Shown here: positions 53,813 through 64,000 of the stretch, piece by piece
Layout: each line of letters opens with the position of its first letter
Numbering within the stretch: position 1 is the stretch's first letter
From: Datura wrightii
Lineage: Eukaryota; Streptophyta; Magnoliopsida; Solanales; Solanaceae
Direction: 5' to 3'
NCBI GenBank assembly: GCA_035772735.1
Contig: JASDFA010000016.1
Location: 142,674,501 to 142,738,500 of the forward strand
DNA length: 64,000 nucleotides
The notes under the pieces: generated by a model
Database searches by the model: none
What the model saw: only the letters and a program-made list of their open reading frames with translations
What the model was told of the DNA's origin: nothing
Made by a program: the position numbers and the translations under genes

Positions 53813-56766
53813 TGTCATGCCCTAGAACTAGGGTAGGGCGCAACTGGCACTCAATTCATGGTCGATCGAGAAGCCGGCTATATAACATGTATAAATGTAA
53901 CACTAAGGCTGACCAAGCCACCTGTCACAACCAACCAGGATAAAAACTGGGCCAATAATGCCTTGACAATTATAACTATGCAACCTAGAAAACCGAAAAG
54001 GGTACAATAAAGCTAAACAAAGCAATGAAAAATTAATACGACTACATAACGCATACTACTAAACAAACTAGTCCACATCATCCTCTACAGAGTAAACAAA
54101 TTGAAATGCATGGGACAGGGCCCTGGCCTACATATGTTGTCCACAAAACTAAAAATAGTCCACACCAGGACATGGCTCCTAGAAGAGAGGAGCATACCAC
54201 TATTCTGTAGAAATCTGGCTCCTACTACGTTCGATGATCTGAGCCTCGGCCTGTACCTGTAGAACGATTGCGGGAAGGATCCCAGGATGAATGGACATTA
54301 GTATGAATAAATTGTACTGGTATGTAAGGCTAAAAACTGTAAACATGTATGATAAAAATGATAACTAGGCCTAAAATAAGGAGTAGTAACAACATAAAAT
54401 TCTGAAAATAGAAACCTGACAATAACCCATTATTGAAGTCTAAATGCAACCATCTAATGCACAACAAAGGCTATAATTGAAATTCTCGCAGACAGCCTTC
54501 CATAAAATCTATACAATTCGTCCAGCCAGTGTACCACACTGGGGTAAAAATAAAAATGCCTCCATCCAGTGTACTATACAAGAGTAAAAATAAAAATGCC
54601 TCCAGCCGGCGTACCATACCGGGGTAAACTCCGTCCAGCCGGTGTACCACACCGGGGTAAAATCAATAAGACCTCCAGCCGGTGTAACACACTGGGGTAA
54701 AATCAATAAAGCTTAGACAAAATCATAAATGGAGCTGATATGGCTTAATATTGGACCAGCTCAATAAATACAACATAGAAATGGCGAATACTAAACATGT
54801 GGCCTGCATAAGCCTCCTTCGTAATGAATAGCTGGAACTGAGTATATAAAACATGCAAAGCTAAAAAATAGAACTTAAATCCATGTAGTAAAAACTTGTA
54901 TGAATCATAAGGAATTACGGATAACCTAAGAGTTTCAACAAAATTTGTAGAGCGTCTCCACGGGACATTAGAGCTCAGAAACCCGCTAGCTTGTCGTTCG
55001 GCTTAAGGGAAAGGGATTATGAAATCTCCCCTTGTCCTGAAATATTTCATAACATACACATAAGATAAGATACAACCATAATGAGGTAATCCTAATTCCA
55101 TAATCCCGTTTACCCTCAATAGCTTGCGACGTCTTTACGTGGCTTAAAATCGTTTACACGTCCTCATCTCAGCTCTTTCACCAATTTCAGATAGAAACCA
55201 GACCTTTAAACCCATTTAACATCACATATATATACACATGACATAAAGAAAGGGCCAGCTAACAATGCCCACGCTGAGGGGGTCTCCAACTCAATGTACA
55301 ACTACGACAACAATCTACACAATATCACACTTCAGGTATCTCCCTTCGGCTAGGCATAATCTTAACATTTATCCTCAATAAAACATGGGACTTTAAAGCT
55401 TAAATGAAGATTAACATACTTCCTCAAGACTTTTAAAAAGGTTTTTGTCTCAATCGATTGAATTCAAACGAATCGTTCTTGAAAGAATGATAGACGGGGC
55501 GCCTTACATACCTTGTTACGACGAGCTTTCCTTAATAGCTTCTGTCCTCCAACAACCCATGTTTAGTATTCTTCAATTCCTTGAAGTTATACTCATGTAA
55601 CAAGCCTGGTTTGAGACAATTTCCTAGACAAAATGTCATCCCAACAGAAGCCATAACAACAATACCAAACAACATTTCATTACTTTGTTTTAACTTGTTT
55701 CCACAGTCTTTAAGGGAAAAATAAAATGGTGAACTTACCTCGATTTTCTTGTGATTATTCCCAAGAATAAAAGGAGTATATTCCCAGAAAAACACACCTT
55801 TATCAACCTCTAAAAAGGGGCAAAAACTTCACCCAAAAACACACAAAAAATGAGCCACAAAACCAACTTCAACTTCTAGCTTTAGCTAACAAAATTCATG
55901 CAAGTTTAATAGCTAGAAATGGTAACCCTTTTCTTGTCTTCCACTCCTACTAAGATGGAATATCTATGAATCTTAACGTTATTTCAAACACAGCAGCTTC
56001 ACAGCCCAAAGAATGGCAGAAACTTCAGCTAAACACACATGAAAAAAACAACCTAGCCTAGCTTTGAATTTTCAAGCTTTAAGCTAAGATTTTTGGTAAG
56101 TTTAAAGGATAGAATCCTTACCTCCTCCCTTGAATCTAACCATTAACAAGAGGTAGTATATATTCATCTAAGTAATCCTCCGCAAATGAAGAAAAAAAAC
56201 TTCACAAACATGCTTAAAAAATGGAGCAACAAGACTCACCAATGCCTCTTTTCAACTTTGCAATGATCTTCTTCACTAGGCTTCAATTTTTGGTTGATGG
56301 TTTGCCTTGATTTATCTTAGTTTTTGGCTATAAAATACAGAGAGAAGTGTCCCATAAGCAGGAAGCTCGAATTTGGATAGGAATGATATGATTTGAGCAG
56401 CAAAAAACTTAAATAAATAGGGGCAGGCGGTGGAGGCGCTAGGGCGTCGTGCCCGCGTCACTGCTCGCAATGGTACGGTAAAATGCTCATAACTTTTTAC
56501 TCCAAATTCTAATTGACAAGAGGTTTGATGTTATGAAAACTAGACTCAAATAAGTTTAATTAGATAGGTCGCGGGGCTCCTAATTCAATATATATTTGGA
56601 GATATGGTCATTTAAAGTTGATCCTTACTTATAAACTTCACATACACTTTGGTTTTTTTGATCGTATATATTTCCCTTGACAACTATGACCAATATACAA
56701 CTTGTACATCCTATAACCTATCATAAAACATCAAATAATTACCAATAAAAATTTTGGGGTGTTATA
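53813..56766 (-). repeat. 5' LTR of element H
   Basis: 2954 bp, minus-strand start TATAACACCCC and end CTAGGGCATGACA. Like the other LTR of this element it begins TA rather than the usual TG. It carries the palindromic array at 54519-54713. Confidence 0.9.
54519..54713 (-). repeat. Palindromic tandem array in the 5' LTR of H
   Basis: Five degenerate units, counterpart of 46462-46655. The unit at 54639-54655 is CCGGTGT-ACC-ACACCGG, a perfect inverted repeat. Confidence 0.8.
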
Positions 56767-56771
56767 GGTTA
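56767..56771. repeat. Target-site duplication of element H, right copy
   Basis: GGTTA behind the element terminus GTGTTATA; identical to 45778-45782. Confidence 0.85.
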
Positions 56772-57585
56772 TGCCTCAGTTGACTGCAAAACTAGGGTCG
56801 TCAGGTTTGAATTCCCTGATGAGCCAACTCTAGAATGGTCGGGCAGTAGAGCCTAAGGTTAGGCTTATTTCCTACCTTTCAGGCCAGGAAGCTTATTTCT
56901 GAGGGATGTATTTACCGTTTAGTTCGTGTCAAGGATTCAGACTTTAAGTGTGAATTCTGGTTGAAGTCCGTGACTTTCCTTGATCATGTGGTCTCAAATG
57001 AGGGTATTCAAGTTGATCCTCAAAAGATAGCAGCAGTGAAAGATTGGCCCAGACCTACCTCCCAAGCGAAATCAGAAGTTTCTTGGGTTTGGCCGGTTAT
57101 TACCAACGCTTTATAGAAGGATTTTCTTCTATAGAATCTCCACTGACTAGGATGACTTAGAAGAAGGTGAAATTCCAGTGGTCAGATGCGTGTGAGAAGA
57201 GTTTCCAGGAGTTAAAAACTCGACTCACTACTGCTCCAGTATTGACTCTAGCAGAAGGAGTGGATGGATTTGAAGTATATTATGACGCTTCCAAAGTTGG
57301 ACTTGATTGCATTCTTATATAGCGAGGCAAGGTGACAGCCTACACCTCCAGAAAGATCAAAGTTCATGAGAATAATAATCCAACTCATGACTTAGAGTTT
57401 GCAGAGGTAGTGTTTGCATTAAAAATATGGATACATTACCTATATGGGACTCATGTTGATGTTTTCACCAATCACAAGAGCCTTCAGTATGTATTTAGTA
57501 AGAAGGACCCAAATCTTAACAAGAGGAGGTGGTTAGAGCTGCTGAAGGATTATGACATGAGCATGCTATTCACTCGGGTAAAGCC
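56772..57585 (+). pseudogene. Protease end, RT remnant and RNase H of chromovirus G
   Basis: Protease resumes with ASVDCKTRVVRFEFPDEPTL and the linker YRLVRVKDSDFK. It then jumps directly to the RT thumb, KCEFWLKSVTFLDHVVSNEG. The whole RT palm, including the F-x-D-D site, is missing. RNase H at about 57265-57520 has DGFEVYYDASKVGLD, the start of a 116-residue frame at 57332 (MTAYTSRKIKVHENNNPTHD), FALKIWIHYLYGTHVDVFTN and HKSLQYVFSKKDPNLNKRRW. The first conserved Cys-Asp block has become Y-Y-D. Frameshifts are present. Confidence 0.85.
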
Positions 57586-59197
57586 TATGTGGTGGCTGAT
57601 GCCCTATGCAGAGTATCTATGGGTAGCGTCGCTCATATTGAGGAAGGCAAAAAGGAGTTGGCGATGGATATTCACATACTAGCTCAGTTAGGGGTGCAGT
57701 TGGTTGACTCAACTGGGGGTAGAGTGGTGATGCCAAGTGTGTCAAAATCCTTTTTGGTTGTTGAAGTTAAGTCCAAACAAGATAAAGATCCCAATCTTCT
57801 TAAACTCAATGAAGCAGTTCTCAAAATGGAGGTTGAGGCTTTCTCCAAAGGGGGAGATGGTGTGCTCCATTATCAGGGCAGATTGTGCGTATCAGATGTC
57901 GGTGACTTGAGACAACAGATATTGGGTGAAGGACATAGCTCGAGATACTCCATCCAACCTGGTGCTACTAAAATGTACCATGATTTTTGGGACATTTACT
58001 GGTGGAACGGCATGAAGAGAGACATCACTGAATTCATAGCCAAGTGCTCGAACTGCCATAAAGTCAAGGTAGAGCATCAAAGACCGGGAGGTATGACCCA
58101 AGATATCAGCATACCCACATGGAAGTGGGAAGAAATAAATATGGACTTTATTATAGGTCTACCTCAAACTCGTCGGCAACATGATTCCATCTGGGTAGTA
58201 GTGGACCGGATGACTAAGTCAGCACATTTCTTCCCAGTTAAAACTATAGATTCAGTTAAGGACTATACTAGAATTTATATCCAGGAGTTGGTCAAGCTTC
58301 ATGGGGTGCATTATCCATCATCTCAGACAGAGATACCCAGTTCACCTCACATTTCTAGAAGTCTTTTCAGAAGGGACTTGGCACCCAGGTCAAGCTCAGG
58401 ACAGCTTTTCACCCTCAAACATATGGGCAAGCTGACAGACTATACAGACCTTAGGAGATATGTTGAGAGAATGCGTGATCAATTTCAAGGGTAGTTGGGA
58501 TGACCACTTGCCTTTTATCGAGTTTGCATACAATAATAATTATCACTCTAGCATCCAGATGGCCCGGTTTGAGGCATTGTATGGTAGAAAATACAGGTCT
58601 CCTATTGGATGGTTTAAGGTTTGTGAAGCTACAATAATCGGGCCAGAATCTATTCATAAAGCTATGCAGAAGGTACAACTCATTAGAGAAAGATTGAAAA
58701 TAGCTCAAAGAAATCCGAAATCTTATGCTGATGTGAGGAGAAGAAAATTGGAGTTTGCTGTGAATTACTGGGTCTATCTGAAAATTTCACCTATGAAATC
58801 GGTGATAAGGTTTGGAAAGAATGAAAAGCTCAGTCCGAGATATGTGGGACCCTACAGAATTCTAAGGCGAATTGGCAAAGTAACCTATGAGCTTGAATTA
58901 CCTTTAGAGTTGGCTTCGGTGCACCCAGTATTCCATGTGCCACTATTGAAGAAATCCATTGGTGATCCAACTTCAATTGTGCCATTGGATAGTGTAGAAC
59001 TAAAGGATTGTCTCTCATACAAGGAGGTCCCAGTACAGATCCTTAACCGTCAGGTTCGTAAGCTGAGGAAAAAGGAGGTACCCTCAATCAAGGTCTTATG
59101 GAGAAATCAGTAGGTGGAGGGAGCTACATGGGAGGCCGAAGTAGATATGATTGCCAGATACCCACACCTATTCTCTACCGGCTCTGATACAACTTGA
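57586..59197 (+). pseudogene. Integrase and chromodomain of chromovirus G
   Basis: The longest open stretch in the window (57589-58494, 301 residues) carries the linker after RNase H (MVADALCRVSMGSVAHIEEG). The zinc-binding part has SSRYSIQPGATKMYHDFWDI and CSNCHKVK. The core start MDFIIGLPQTRRQHDSIWVV has the first catalytic Asp. Near 58310 the frame shifts, so the second Asp region reads SQTEIPSS. It continues in another frame from 58460 (MLRECVINFKGSWDDHLPFI), through SPRYVGPYRILRRIGKVTYE and HPVFHVPLLKKSIGD, to the chromodomain-like tail VPVQILNRQVRKLRKKEVPS. A TAG at 59111 precedes the last W-E-A-E block, and the final stop is TGA 59195-59197. Confidence 0.85.
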
Positions 59198-59442
59198 GAT
59201 ATCAATTTTGCCCTAGAACTCAATTTAGTTTTCATGTTCAGTTCATGTGTTAAAGTTTCTTTTAAGTTTATGAATGTATGTATGAAAAGTGAATTCAATT
59301 CAGCTATGTAGTTTGAATCGGAGGTAGTCATTCCGACAATTTTCAATTTAAATAATCAGTATTTAAATATGATAATTGCATCTCTCTACTTTTCTGTGTT
59401 TTTTCCAAAATTCGAGGATGAATGTCTTTAAGGGGGAGATAT
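59198..59442 (+). other. 3' untranslated region and polypurine tract of G
   Basis: Noncoding. It ends with GAGGATGAATGTCTTTAAGG and GGGAGATAT, the polypurine tract in front of the LTR. Confidence 0.75.
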
Positions 59443-60682
59443 TGTTATACCCCGAAAACCCAAAGATCAGACCCGTGAGTTGAAATAGAGAAAAACCCAA
59501 AACTGCCGCTAGGCTTCAAGACGGGTCGTGAGATGACCTGTGAGAGCAGTCGAAGAATTGTGACGTGACTCATGGGGAGGCCAAGAGAGGAGTTTGGAAA
59601 CTTGAGAAATGAGGTCCCAACGGGTATGACCACAACTCGTGGTTAGGCCCCACGAGTCGTTAGGTCAGTCGTGGGGTGGCTGAGTAAGAAATGAGAAGGG
59701 AGGGAGGCAGTGTACATGAAGGAGGACCCTATGAGTCGTGGTCAGTCACCACGATTCGTGTGGAGGGTTATGGTCAGCAATTCAAAAAAAATTATATTGA
59801 GGCAATGTACGTAACATATGGTGACCAACAATCGTGGTCACTAGGTAACGATCCGTTATGTCTTGCGTCAAGAGCCCAACAGGTTGAGAAGCAGTGACTT
59901 CACGAGTTAAGCCATGAGTCATGGCCAATGGGGACGATTCGTTAGGTCAGTCGTTGGTACTACCTTAAAGTTATTTCCTACAATTTCCCTGAGGGTGTTT
60001 TGGTAATTTCCTAACCTCCTAGATCCTACACTAAGTCGTTATGTTTATTTTGTGGGGATTAAGAGGGGCAAAATGGTTTTTCCCCCTCATTTCCACTCAT
60101 CTTCAGAAAATATATTGTATTCTTTCCTTTCAAGAAGCTCTCAAACAAGACCAGGGTTTTTCCTCCATTACAGCAGTCCAAGCTTCCTTCTCAAAGTAAA
60201 TTCTAACTCAGGTATGTGGGAGTTCAACAAAGGGATAGTTCTTCCCTTGTGTCCCACAAAACGCTTCTCTTGTTCTCTAAAAAATCCTAGCCGTGAGTTT
60301 TCGAGTGTGAAGGGAATATATGTCAATTTTCTTTGAATTCACATAGATTGATATCCATGATTATTTCGGATATGATTTCCATCAGTTCATGATTAAATTG
60401 ATGTTATTCCCATAAAAGTGAATTCTAGCCCTGCAAATTCTCTAATGTAGAGAAATTCTTGATAATGATTCGTTTAATCCATGTGGAATTATTATGTTAT
60501 ACTAATTATTGGTATTTTCCACCAATTAGTTTTAGTATTGATGTTTATCCCTGTGAATTGAATTTAGCCCTAGTCCTTGAGGGAAGAAAAGACTAGAAAG
60601 TTTGCTGAAGTGATAACCCTTGAAATTTTCTTGATTATATTAGTATGGTAAATTCCCATATTATCTTATATGGTAAATTCTC
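59443..60682 (+). repeat. 3' LTR of chromovirus G, interrupted
   Basis: TGTTATACCCCG..., matching the first 1.2 kb of 41635-44112, including exact ACGAGTCGT at 59652. It breaks off at AAATTCTC where LTR I begins (compare TGCTAAATTCTCATTCAG near 42846). The remainder is not seen in the window. Confidence 0.9.
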
Positions 60683-62470
60683 TGTCATGCCCCACCTTGG
60701 GTGGCATGACTGGCACCTGATGCCCTACTGAGGTCTGACTGAGCTAACTGAGCCTAAGAACTCCTGGTGTAGGGCTAATACTAACTCTAGAATCAAGAAA
60801 ATAACAAGCTATATCTTAGATGTAAACACAGCCCCCGACTGACAAGGCCTTATAGCCACCTGTCACATGAAAATAGCTAACCAGAAACACATAGCAATAA
60901 GGAGTCATATGCGGGCCGACAAGGCCACCATGATATCTAGTTATGACTAAAACTTAAATCCGGTACTAAACTAAGCTATAGCCGACAAGGTCGGGCCCCA
61001 CTCAGCCAACACACGACATAAAACACATACGGGCCCCACTCAGCCAACAACAGCTAACCACAGGGAAATAGAAAAAATCTGCAAACCTCTAAGAGTAATA
61101 CGATGGTCGGGACAGGGCCCCGACCTACCCATAAACTGCACAATCAAAAGAGAAAACCATCTATTTATAAGGTCCATAGGAAAGGAGCCAACTCTTCTGC
61201 TAATCATAGCTGGAAGCCAAGAGGGATCTGCTCCTCATCAATCCGTACCTACAGGAAAGTAATGCAGTGCCCCAAAAGTACGTCAGTACAAAATGTACCG
61301 TTTATGTAAGACAATAACTGCAAATAACTGAATATAAAAGATGGAACTGAAAAATGACTGAAAGTAAGGGGATAAGAGCATACCTGAGTAGTTGGATTCT
61401 CTATTCTCAAGTCTATCAATAACTAAAGCAAACAAGAACCTTACCTTGCCCCCATATGCCGGAAGGTACAACCAGCACAGAACAACCCACCTAGGGCACC
61501 TATAAGCCCTGGTGAGTACAATTCAATCTATATACCCCTAACAAGGTCATAATGTGTTAACTGGTAACTATAGCCATCCTACCAGTCCCCTAGGTCTGCA
61601 ACTAAGCCCGCTCGGCCCCTGACTGCAGCTATGTCTTAGTCCAGTGGACTACTGATATCTACATCCCGTGAACTAGGCTTGTCAGGGGTGTGGTTCCAAT
61701 ACGGCGTATGCATAACAGTCCAGCAATGGACTCTATGAGGACCTGGGACCCCATTTTCGTCATTCGCGGATGGCATACCGCTCTTTCTAGAGCTAGGTCA
61801 TCTTGCCCCTGGCGGGCGTCGGCACAGCTAATAACCCTGGGGTTGGTCTTAGAGGGCTATATAGGCAAATCAAATCCCAAACAAAGCATAGAATACGAGC
61901 CTCGGCTACTAATAACAACTATTCATGTTTAACGTTCTTCTGATTCTTTTAATGTGATTTAGACTGAGTTATAATGCTATAGGAACTAACTTGCCGAAGG
62001 AATCTGCCTTAACATACCTAATTGTTGCTTCTTGATTAGTTGATGAGTTCCAATATGTATTTCAATAGCTATTCCCAACTGGAAATGTGTTACTGGGAGA
62101 ATAGGGCTAGTTTTAATACAAAATTTGGCAAAAGGGAGAACTTTATATATGAATATTAACTATATTTCAACATAACAGAACAGGGTCAAAAACTTGTTAT
62201 TTCTCGAAAGTCTAGAAGGGAGAAATGCTTACTTTAAACGTGTGAGCGTATAGAAATTAGTTTGGCGCAATTCTAACGACTTTGGCTCGACGGGAAGACG
62301 ATTCGCCGGATGAAGTTCGTGAAAATAACTCTGTAGCGATGCTCTCTACGGCCTTAAATCAGAGTTTGGACGGCATTTCGTAGCATAATCAGACGAAAAT
62401 TATTTGAAACCTTCGTTCACTCCCTTTTCTGGTCGATGAACTATTGAAATGAAGTAAAATTTAACTAAAG

Positions 62471-62523
<53 letters not shown>

Positions 62524-62796
62524 GGCGGTGCCCCACGCTGGCCAAAGCGCCAAGAGGCTGGCTCCCCGCGCTGGCCATAGCACCAAGGCCTTGCCGCGTC
62601 GTGCCTCCCATGGCGCTAATCCCTCTGGTTCGCTGCACTTCCCATAGCACAGGCAGGTTGGCGCGTCGCGCTGGCCCTTGCGGCCTGACCTCGTTTGACT
62701 CAACTTCCTAGGCTTCTTTACACGCGTCGTACTCTCTTTGTCTACTTAAAATTCATGCATACGCCTACTATTCGTTAACTTTCATGGGGTGTAACA
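60683..62796 (-). repeat. LTR I, chromovirus-type 3' LTR
   Basis: 2114 bp; the minus strand starts TGTTACACCCC and ends GGGGCATGACA, with termini like the other chromovirus LTRs. It shares short blocks with H LTRs (for example GACAGGGCCCCGACCTACC). It is followed by a polypurine tract on the minus strand, so it is the 3' LTR of a minus-strand element and not clearly a solo LTR. The short hairpin at 61286-61298 and the TA run at 62474-62522 lie inside. No coding frame is credible. Confidence 0.75.
62474..62522. repeat. (TA)n microsatellite
   Basis: About 49 bp of uninterrupted TA repeats inside LTR I, followed by a GC-rich stretch. Confidence 0.95.
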
Positions 62797-62907
62797 TCCT
62801 CACCTCCTTAACAACATTCTTCCTCATATGTCGACTCGATTTACAGGGGATTATCTCCTTTAGGACTATTATTCTGAGAAAATTTTGGTAGCGTCTCCTC
62901 TTTAACA
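62797..62907 (-). other. Polypurine tract and 3' scrap of element I
   Basis: The minus strand reads TTAAGGAGGTGAGGA next to LTR I, a polypurine tract. About 100 bp of internal 3' noncoding sequence follow before LTR J cuts it. Confidence 0.6.
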
Positions 62908-64000
62908 TGGACTGACTGAGCCCGCAAGTGTACGGGTCGTGCAAGTAATATAGTGTCTCTTTTAAAGAACCAAAATGTCGAACCCACAGGGACTGGACCC
63001 ATTCCTCTAACTATCTATTCCAAGTGTGATATTAAACACCGAAAATGTCAATTATAAAAGTTTTCGAGGGAGGTTTAATTAAGTCTAATTTTGGTCAACA
63101 ACATATTCTGAATTCACTCCCGGAGCAACATAGAGTTAAAACCAGATAATCATGCGCTATTACGAATTGCAATGGGTTAAGTATGAAACTATCAATTATT
63201 GTCTCACATAATCAGTATTGCACGCTCAGGGTCTTTCGATCCTCTAAACACGACTAACTAGCCTCACTGCATCATTGTGAGCGAGGAAGCTACTTCTAGT
63301 TCGTGGGCAATTAATTACATGGATATGGTTTACGAGGAAATGAGTAGGGACTCTCGTGCACCTAATCATTTAACTCAACTTAGCCACACAACTACTTCTT
63401 CGAGTGGTGATGTGATAAACCTAGGTCGGTCTCTAAATAACCCCGTTTTCTCAACCAAGCAAGGCATTAGGTATATTTCTATCCTAACACAAATTATATC
63501 GTGAGATACAATCATGCTCCTCACATTCTCATGTTCTGACCTAGATAAATGCTTTCTCAAGCAAATGCCCAAGTTAACGTGTATGTTTTCATGGTTATCA
63601 ATCATAAAAACTATGAATAATACAGAATGCAAGACAAAACAACAATCAATAACTTAATTCCAACACAATTCCATAAAAACACATTCATAAATCATGGCTT
63701 CAACCCCATAGGAAGGGTTCTAGCCATTCATGTTCGTAAAACTATAAGAAACTACAACTAAATTAACATACTTACAAGAATTGGTAGATGAGAAGGGAAT
63801 TTGCCAAACCCTAGATGAGTTCTCCCACTTCTCCCTTCACTCGTAGGTGGTTTTCCAGAATAAATTCGTGACAAATTGGATTTAGGAGCTAAGGGACCTA
63901 TTTATAGTAAATGGAAAACGTGCATAATTTAGCCTGTCGTGGAACGGCTCCATGTCACGGAGTGTATCACGGAGTACTGCCTCCGTGACACGGAGGTAAT
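62908..64000 (-). repeat. LTR J (Athila/Tat-like), runs off the window
   Basis: On the minus strand the LTR ends ...CTTGCGGGCTCAGTCAGTCCA. It contains CCCTGTGGGTTCGAC (62976-62990), as in the LTRs of the complete element C (minus-strand GGGTTCGACCCC at 26946-26957). A minus-strand TATA box is at 63899-63906. The last 60 bases hold repeated CACGGAG/CTCCGTG motifs upstream of that box. The LTR start lies at or beyond 64000. No gene is visible. Confidence 0.65.
63899..63906 (-). promoter_or_regulatory. TATA box in LTR J
   Basis: The minus strand reads TATAAATA in the context TTACTATAAATAGG, the same octamer as in the kind-1 LTRs. Confidence 0.6.

Larger units (their letters stand above)
45783..56766 (-). 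mobile_element. Chromovirus H, complete Tekay/Del-like element
   Basis: A complete 10,984-bp element on the minus strand, flanked by GGTTA and nested in G protease. In its own direction it has the 5' LTR (56766-53813), initiator-Met primer site, gag, two zinc knuckles, protease, RT, RNase H, integrase, chromodomain-like tail, polypurine tract and the 3' LTR (48709-45783). It has the fewest disruptions of the chromoviruses here, and its RT and integrase motifs are intact. A few stops and frameshifts still make it inactive as it stands. Confidence 0.9.
41635..60682 (+). mobile_element. Chromovirus G (Tekay/Del-like), split by element H
   Basis: 5' LTR (41635-44112), primer site, gag and start of protease (to 45782), then the nested minus-strand element H. 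After H come the rest of protease, an RT remnant, RNase H, integrase, chromodomain (56767-59197), polypurine tract and the start of the 3' LTR (59443-60682), which is cut by LTR I. G inserted into the spacer of element D. The RT catalytic core is deleted. Confidence 0.9.

Noticed and set aside
62465..62703. Minus-strand frames ending in repeated Ile-Tyr.
   Set aside because: The repeat is translation of the (TA)n microsatellite inside LTR I, so it is not a gene.
60683..62796. LTR I as a solo LTR.
   Set aside because: A polypurine tract and about 100 bp of internal sequence adjoin it, so it is more likely the 3' end of a larger element cut by LTR J.

Overview
The window looks like intergenic, heterochromatin-type nuclear DNA of a dicot plant. 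I see no host gene, tRNA, rRNA, bacterial operon or CRISPR array. Essentially every stretch can be assigned to LTR retrotransposons of two Ty3/gypsy kinds that have inserted into one another. Kind 1 (A, B, C, D, K) is Athila-like. It has LTRs of about 1.6-1.7 kb running TGATGTG...TTATCA, a tRNA-Asp-type primer binding site, a Gag-Protease frame with a D-L-G protease motif, no visible reverse transcriptase or integrase, and a second frame (ORF2) downstream. Kind 2 (F1, F2, F3, G, H, and LTR I) is a Tekay/Del-like chromovirus. It has LTRs of about 2.1-2.9 kb, an initiator-Met primer site, the order Gag - protease - RT - RNase H - integrase, and a C-terminal chromodomain-like segment. The combination recalls Solanaceae genomes, but that attribution is an impression and not a proof.

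Layout from left to right. 1-1975: minus-strand gag-pro A, interrupted by plus-strand element B (1976-8540: LTR, gag-pro, motif-rich spacer, start of ORF2). 8541-8714: unassigned. 8715-9098: a scrap of a related element (K). 9099-9290: an inverted piece of chromovirus LTR. 9291-16938: chromovirus F1. 16939-17804 and 28493-34850: F2, split by the complete minus-strand element C (17805-28492, flanked by the 5-bp duplication TACAC). 34851-36905: F3, cut by plus-strand element D (36906-41634). 41635-60682: chromovirus G, split by the complete minus-strand chromovirus H (45783-56766, flanked by GGTTA). 60683-62796: LTR I with a short internal scrap. 62908-64000: LTR J, of the Asp-type kind, running off the window edge.

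How it fits together. All coding regions are decayed by stops and frameshifts. The three F copies have each lost an RT catalytic Asp, G has deleted its RT core, and H keeps the best RT and integrase motifs. The most interesting system is the kind-1 family. Elements B, C and D all stop translation just after protease, then carry a duplicated hairpin motif, then a long spacer packed with near-palindromic ACGACTCGT/ACGAGTCGT motifs. In B and C the spacer is followed by ORF2, whose ATG sits directly behind a splice-acceptor-like sequence; D is cut before that point. ORF2 resembles the plant family annotated as 'putative plant transposon protein'. The same near-palindrome recurs in the U3 part of both kinds of LTR. 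This suggests a non-autonomous Gag-Pro-ORF2 retrotransposon family, possibly using spliced subgenomic RNA, that shares a cis motif with the neighbouring chromoviruses.
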